Assembly: GCA_011170385.1 (NCBI GenBank)
Contig: DUFE01000094.1
Location: forward strand, 4,454-13,553
Direction: 5' to 3'
Length of the DNA stretch: 9,100 nt
Origin: Dehalococcoidia bacterium
GTDB lineage: Bacteria > Chloroflexota > Dehalococcoidia > Dehalococcoidales > W693
The position numbers and the translations under genes are program-made. The notes below the pieces were generated by a model. The model saw only the letters and a list, made by a program, of their open reading frames with translations, ran no database searches and was not told where the DNA came from. This document shows, piece after piece, positions 5,741 to 9,100 of the stretch (position 1 is the stretch's first letter; the number at the start of each line of letters is the position of its first letter).

Positions 5741-6031
5741 TTACTTCTTGCGCCCCCGGCGCTTCCAGCCGAGTATTACCAGTAGTTCACTGACGGCGGA
5801 ATCACTAATCTCATCCTTTATCGGCACATCAGGGTGTATCTTATACTTGTTTCTACGGCCGACTTTTAACTTGGTGATGTATCCCGATTCGTTCAGGTCT
5901 TTAATAATCTTATAGGCGGCTCTTTCCGTTATGCCCACTATGTCACCGATTTCACGGGCAGTAATCAGCGGTTGTTTGGCTATGGTTACCAAAACCAGCC
6001 CATGATTGGTTATAAAAGACCATTCCGCCAT
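5741..6031 (-). CDS. Small winged-helix transcriptional regulator
   Basis: The 96-residue protein is a single MarR/ArsR-like winged helix. It starts WSFITNHGLVLVTIAK (helix 1), then ITAREIGDIVGI (helix 2, residues 23-34), a recognition helix TERAAYKIIKDLNESGYI (35-52), and a basic wing KLKVGRRNKYKIHP (54-67). The tail ends in a very basic WKRRGRKK. No effector-binding domain or metal ligands are present, so the signal is unknown. Stand-alone regulators of this form are frequent in Chloroflexota and Actinobacteria. On the minus strand, GAGG lies about six bases ahead of the ATG. Its upstream region contains a 35-base palindrome (6141-6175) that could be its own operator; this is inference. Several -10-like hexamers exist there, but no clear -35. 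Confidence 0.88.
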   Translation of the reverse strand: MAEWSFITNHGLVLVTIAKQPLITAREIGDIVGITERAAYKIIKDLNESGYITKLKVGRRNKYKIHPDVPIKDEISDSAVSELLVILGWKRRGRKK

Positions 6032-6140
6032 CGCTCGCCTCTAGAAATATTTTAAAAAATGCCCCAAAAAGCCATTGAGAAAGTAAATATAAATCATATT
6101 CCAAGTCTTATAATATAAATCAGTATTATTGATGTAGTAT

Positions 6141-6175
6141 GTTTATTATATTATTTATATAATAATATAATAAAC
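6141..6175. repeat. AT-rich 35-base inverted repeat
   Basis: The 15-base arm GTTTATTATATTATT (6141-6155) is matched exactly by its complement at 6161-6175 around the loop TATAT. The repeat lies about 110 bases upstream of the regulator start and just beyond the terminator hairpin of the URO-D gene. It could be an operator, a transcript-end structure, or only low-complexity AT sequence. Perfect symmetry over 15 bases argues against pure chance. Confidence 0.75.
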
Positions 6176-6185
6176 AATATCAAAT

Positions 6186-6212
6186 GGGGGGGCTCTTCCA
6201 AAGAGCCCCCCC
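6186..6212 (-). terminator. Terminator of the URO-D-like gene
   Basis: GGGGGGGCTCTT (6186-6197) and AAGAGCCCCCCC (6201-6212) form a perfect 12-base stem with a three-base loop. It stands 24 bases after the end of the minus-strand gene. Read on the minus strand it is followed by ATTTGATATTGTTTATTA, a broken T-rich tail. The plus-strand side (TCTCACTTATC) has no T-run, which sets the direction. Confidence 0.8.
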
Positions 6213-6236
6213 TCTCACTTATCGGACTTGTAGATC

Positions 6237-7319
6237 TTAATCGTACCAACCGAAATCTTCCACTGCTTGCTGGATTGCCTTTACATTATCTACCGAAGCC
6301 ATTGGAGGTAGTTCGCAACCAGGGGAGAAAATGTAACCCTGCGGGATCTTTTTTCCATCCTCAATATTCTTTTTAGTCGCTTCATAAACGTCCTCTGGGG
6401 TGCCAACCTGTATAATGGCTGGCTCTAGGTTTCCTACAATAATGTCATTTGGGAAATATTTAGCAGCTGTTTCCAAGCTAACCTCATGCCCGAAACTGAG
6501 AATACCGGGATCACCAAAAGGCACCTGTGCCCAATAGGGTAAGTTTTCATTATGTTCCCCGCAAATATGCATATAGGTTGTCTTATAACCCATGGCTAAT
6601 ATCTTCTCCTGCGTTTCCTTAATATACGGTAAAGCAAACTCCTCAAATCTCTCGGCCGAGATTAGCTGGTTGGCAGAGGTGGGTTCTCCACCCAAGGGGA
6701 GTACACCTTCTACACCAAAGGTATCCTTCCACCATTGGACTAGTTCGACTGACCAATCGGTAACCAGCCGCATGATGTGGTGAACGACTTCTGGTTTTTT
6801 TATCATCCATTTACATAGTCTATCTGGACCAGGAATATTACCAGCAACGGTAAATACCGAACCTCCGATTGATAGAACATTGAATGGCTCATTATCAAGC
6901 CATTCCTTTGATGACAAATTACAAAATTCCATCATCATGGGGATAATACCCGATTTTTTCGGATCAGGCATTTCCAAATTCATAGCTTCCTCAGGTGTTT
7001 CGACCGGATGGCGAACAACAGATGGTGCTTGAGCGAACTCACCGCTCGGCCACTTAATTTCTCCACCAAACTCCCAACCCCCGATGGCTGCATAACCGAA
7101 CATTGGTAGAAATACCCAACCGAAATCTTTAGCCGTTTTTTTCTGGGCTTCGTATGCTTTCCCAGGTTTGTTATAAGCATCAGATATAGATAGCTTGGAA
7201 TAAACGGCACAGAATCCCATAGGGGCAAACGGCCAAATGGGTACTCGATCCGGTTTTTCCCTCCTAAGTAAAGCCTCAACTCTCTCCCTGTCGGTCATAG
7301 TACCTTTCCTCTCCGTCAT
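6237..7319 (-). CDS. Uroporphyrinogen decarboxylase-fold (corrinoid methyltransferase-like) protein
   Basis: From the chosen start the protein has 360 residues and belongs to the URO-D superfamily (PF01208), opening with TDRERVEALLRREKPDRVPI. It carries the zinc-binding pattern of MtaA/MtbA-type methylcobamide:CoM methyltransferases rather than of heme-pathway HemE: His251-x-Cys253 in YMHICGEHNENL and Cys335 in SPGCELPPM. Family knowledge suggests methyl transfer between a corrinoid protein and a thiol or other acceptor, in the cytosol. No corrinoid protein or second methyltransferase gene adjoins it, so the substrate is open. The start at 7319 is preferred to an ATG at 7382 because AGGAGGT (7328-7334, minus strand) lies eight bases ahead, and the upstream ATG falls in the -35 box. 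A later ATG at 7298 is possible. The gene has its own promoter and terminator and is AT-richer than the adjacent polymerase gene. Confidence 0.88.
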   Translation of the reverse strand: MTERKGTMTDRERVEALLRREKPDRVPIWPFAPMGFCAVYSKLSISDAYNKPGKAYEAQKKTAKDFGWVFLPMFGYAAIGGWEFGGEIKWPSGEFAQAPSVVRHPVETPEEAMNLEMPDPKKSGIIPMMMEFCNLSSKEWLDNEPFNVLSIGGSVFTVAGNIPGPDRLCKWMIKKPEVVHHIMRLVTDWSVELVQWWKDTFGVEGVLPLGGEPTSANQLISAERFEEFALPYIKETQEKILAMGYKTTYMHICGEHNENLPYWAQVPFGDPGILSFGHEVSLETAAKYFPNDIIVGNLEPAIIQVGTPEDVYEATKKNIEDGKKIPQGYIFSPGCELPPMASVDNVKAIQQAVEDFGWYD

Positions 7320-7327
7320 GGTAGCAG

Positions 7328-7334
7328 ACCTCCT
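7328..7334 (-). promoter_or_regulatory. Shine-Dalgarno deciding the URO-D-like start
   Basis: On the minus strand this reads AGGAGGT, eight bases before ATG at 7319. It selects the 360-residue form over the longer frame beginning at 7382. Confidence 0.85.
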
Positions 7335-7353
7335 AATGAATATATATAATGCT

Positions 7354-7382
7354 ATAGTATTATCTCGTATCTCCATTGTCAA
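7354..7382 (-). promoter_or_regulatory. Promoter of the URO-D-like gene
   Basis: On the minus strand a perfect TTGACA (7377-7382) is followed after exactly 17 bases by TACTAT (7354-7359). Transcription would start at about 7347, giving a leader of some 28 bases that includes the Shine-Dalgarno. The gene is thus transcribed separately from the polymerase gene upstream of it. Confidence 0.7.
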
Positions 7383-7516
7383 TATGACATTAGGTGATAT
7401 TTTGTGGTTAACGACGAGGCAAAAGCCTGGGCGGTGGGATTGCTTGATAGGCCGAGTTGTAGGAGAATCTTACGTAATTATTCTTCTTTGCGTCTTATAT
7501 AATAATATATAATAAT

Positions 7517-9100
7517 TTAACACCAGTCCTTTGAACGGGGCATTTTTTCAAGAGCGTTAAAAGACATTGCCTGTTGAATAATCACGTTGTGCGTGCCTTC
7601 GCGATGGCTAAGCCTGCCTTTTATAATGAGGAATGCTGATCGGAACGTGTATTCGTATTGCGTATGAACTTTATTGAAAACCATGCAGGGGATGTGCCCG
7701 AACTCATCTTCCAGTGTTATATATACCACCTTGCCATGGGGTCTCTGTCGGCGAATTACCAGTCCAGCTGCCATGATAGTTGCTCCATCTCCAAGTTTGT
7801 TAATGTCCTTGCTGGTGTAGAAACTACCATTAAAACGGGGGCGTAATTTGGCCATAACGTGACCTGTAGGGTATAGCCCAAGCACACCGTATTCCTCTTG
7901 CATACGCTCCCATTCTCCTGGGTGCAGCAGCTCGACAGCATCCTGATCCACCGGCAGGCGCATTGGAATTTGGGAGTTTATCGGCTGGTAGCGGAGGCCG
8001 ATTTCCCACTTGACTTTCCTTCGATTGGACTCAAGACAATCAAAGGCACCGGCTCCAGCCAGATTAAAGGCTGCTTCCTCAAGCACCCCGGTACGCTCCA
8101 GAAAATCACCGATACTGGTAAAGGGGCTCTTATCCTGTGCTCTTTCTATCGCCCTGGCAGAGGTGCTGCCTAACCCCGCAACCTGTAAGAAGCCGAGGCG
8201 GAGCGCCCCTTCTTCTATCATACATTTTGAGCGGCTCTTGTTTATATCCGGATTGAGTACCCGTATACCATGCCTTTTAGCATCCTCCTTCAATGTTTCC
8301 AGGTTATAAAAGCCCATTGGCTGTTGGTTAAAGATGGCTACAAAAAACTCCAATGGATAGTGGTACTTCAGCCAGGCAGCCTGGTAGGCAGTTACTCCGA
8401 AGGCAAAGGCATGAGACTCCGGGAACATATACAGCCCGTTGAACTTCTTGAATATCCTTTGCGCCGCCTCCTCGCCGACACCCTTGCGTTTTGCCCCGAT
8501 AAGGAACTGCCGATTGTAGTCTTCTATGAGAGCCTCGTTGTGTTTTCGCCCGAAGGCCCGGCGCATTCGGTCAGCCTCACTCGGGGAAAACCTGGCCACA
8601 TCAATAGCCAGCTGGTTGACTTGGTCCTGGAAGAGCACAACACCCAGTGTTCGCTCCAGCGCTCTTTTCTCCAGGGGATGATCATAGGTAACGGGTTTTT
8701 TCCGGCTACGCCTGGCCAGGTACTCCTGCACGCCGTGGTTGACGCCCACCCCCGGACGCACAGCTCCCACCTCGTGAGCCATATCAAGCAGGTTTCCTGG
8801 TTTAAGCCGGGTTATGGTCTGCATCTGGGCAGCCGATTCCACCTGGAAGACACCAATGGTATCACCGGAACATAGAGAGTCATAGACCCTCTCATCCTCG
8901 AAGTCAATGCGGGACAAATCGATGCGATTGCCGGTGCGTTTTTCGATAAGCCCGATGGCTTCATGTATCTGTGAAAGAGCCCCCAGGGCCAGGAAGTCTA
9001 TCTTGACAAAGCCGGCATCATCGATGCTGTCCTTGTCCCACTGACAGACGTAGCGCCCCTCGATAGCGCCCCGCTGGACGGGGACGATATCGATAAGCGG
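7517..9100 (-). CDS. dnaE2: DnaE2-type (error-prone) DNA polymerase III alpha, C-terminal half
   Basis: The reading frame is open to the right edge, giving 527 visible C-terminal residues of a protein usually about 1,000-1,100 long. The apparent TTG start at 8917 is internal: the frame continues with VKIDFLALGALS, whose Asp (codon at 8996-8998) corresponds to the third catalytic aspartate of the C-family palm. Then come DTIGVFQVESAAQM, the fingers region TLGVVLFQDQVNQLA...EADRMRRAF, NQQPMGFYNLETLKEDAKRHGIRV, a helix-hairpin-helix region near VAGLGS, and an OB-fold (GLVIRRQRPHGKVVYITLEDEFG). The VFQVESAAQM and QQPMGFY segments resemble DnaE2/ImuC rather than replicative DnaE1. DnaE2 carries out mutagenic translesion synthesis after DNA damage. 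Its PHP domain, the other catalytic residues and its promoter lie outside. No imuA or imuB is visible, so assignment to DnaE2 over another DnaE is likely, not proven. Confidence 0.87.
   Translation of the reverse strand, partial: PLIDIVPVQRGAIEGRYVCQWDKDSIDDAGFVKIDFLALGALSQIHEAIGLIEKRTGNRIDLSRIDFEDERVYDSLCSGDTIGVFQVESAAQMQTITRLKPGNLLDMAHEVGAVRPGVGVNHGVQEYLARRSRKKPVTYDHPLEKRALERTLGVVLFQDQVNQLAIDVARFSPSEADRMRRAFGRKHNEALIEDYNRQFLIGAKRKGVGEEAAQRIFKKFNGLYMFPESHAFAFGVTAYQAAWLKYHYPLEFFVAIFNQQPMGFYNLETLKEDAKRHGIRVLNPDINKSRSKCMIEEGALRLGFLQVAGLGSTSARAIERAQDKSPFTSIGDFLERTGVLEEAAFNLAGAGAFDCLESNRRKVKWEIGLRYQPINSQIPMRLPVDQDAVELLHPGEWERMQEEYGVLGLYPTGHVMAKLRPRFNGSFYTSKDINKLGDGATIMAAGLVIRRQRPHGKVVYITLEDEFGHIPCMVFNKVHTQYEYTFRSAFLIIKGRLSHREGTHNVIIQQAMSFNALEKMPRSKDWC

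Noticed and set aside
7473..7495. Imperfect palindrome centred on TTACGTAA between the polymerase and URO-D genes as an operator or terminator.
   Set aside because: The arms AGAAT/ATTCT are short and off-centre, there is no T-run, and nothing links it to a regulator.
8270..8875. A 201-residue open frame on the plus strand opposite the polymerase gene.
   Set aside because: It is fully antisense to conserved DnaE codons, shows no family features and has no Shine-Dalgarno; it is a shadow frame.

Overview
The window looks like chromosomal DNA from an uncultivated bacterium, most likely a Chloroflexota of the Dehalococcoidia type. This rests on the ispD-ispF-cysS gene order, a short winged-helix regulator and a double zinc-ribbon protein of kinds I associate with that group, a MtaA/MtbA-like uroporphyrinogen-decarboxylase-fold protein, and a DnaE2-like polymerase. 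It is inference from recall of families, not a database result. Coding regions at both ends are fairly GC-rich, while the centre (about 4.1-7.5 kb) is clearly AT-richer.

Layout, left to right. Positions 1-1993 hold a tight plus-strand operon: the last codons of a probable ispD, then ispF (non-mevalonate isoprenoid pathway) and cysS (cysteinyl-tRNA synthetase). A 355-base gap (1994-2348) carries G/C-run hairpins, a 28-base perfect palindrome and a near-exact 21-base direct repeat, so it looks like interspersed-repeat material. Next comes a translationally coupled pair, a two-helix membrane protein of 71 residues and a YbjQ/UPF0145 protein. A solitary tRNA-Ala(GGC) follows with its own promoter and terminator. 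Three independent plus-strand genes follow: a TIGR01777-type SDR epimerase-like protein, a flavoredoxin-like flavin reductase with a good promoter and Shine-Dalgarno, and a double zinc-ribbon protein that appears to be made from a leaderless GTG-start mRNA.

From 5741 onward everything lies on the minus strand: a small winged-helix regulator, a URO-D-superfamily (corrinoid methyltransferase-like) protein with its own promoter and terminator, and the C-terminal half of a DnaE2-type DNA polymerase that runs off the right edge. The two strands converge between 5581 and 5741.

Most of the window is housekeeping or common accessory content with no mobile-element genes, CRISPR array or obvious defence locus, and I do not see a convincing new multi-gene system. 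The points most worth a second look are the repeat-filled gap after cysS, the membrane-protein/YbjQ pair, the leaderless start and missing cysteine in the zinc-ribbon protein, a Trp in place of the catalytic-site His34 of IspF, the codon-usage break inside cysS, and the 35-base AT-rich palindrome between the URO-D gene and the regulator.
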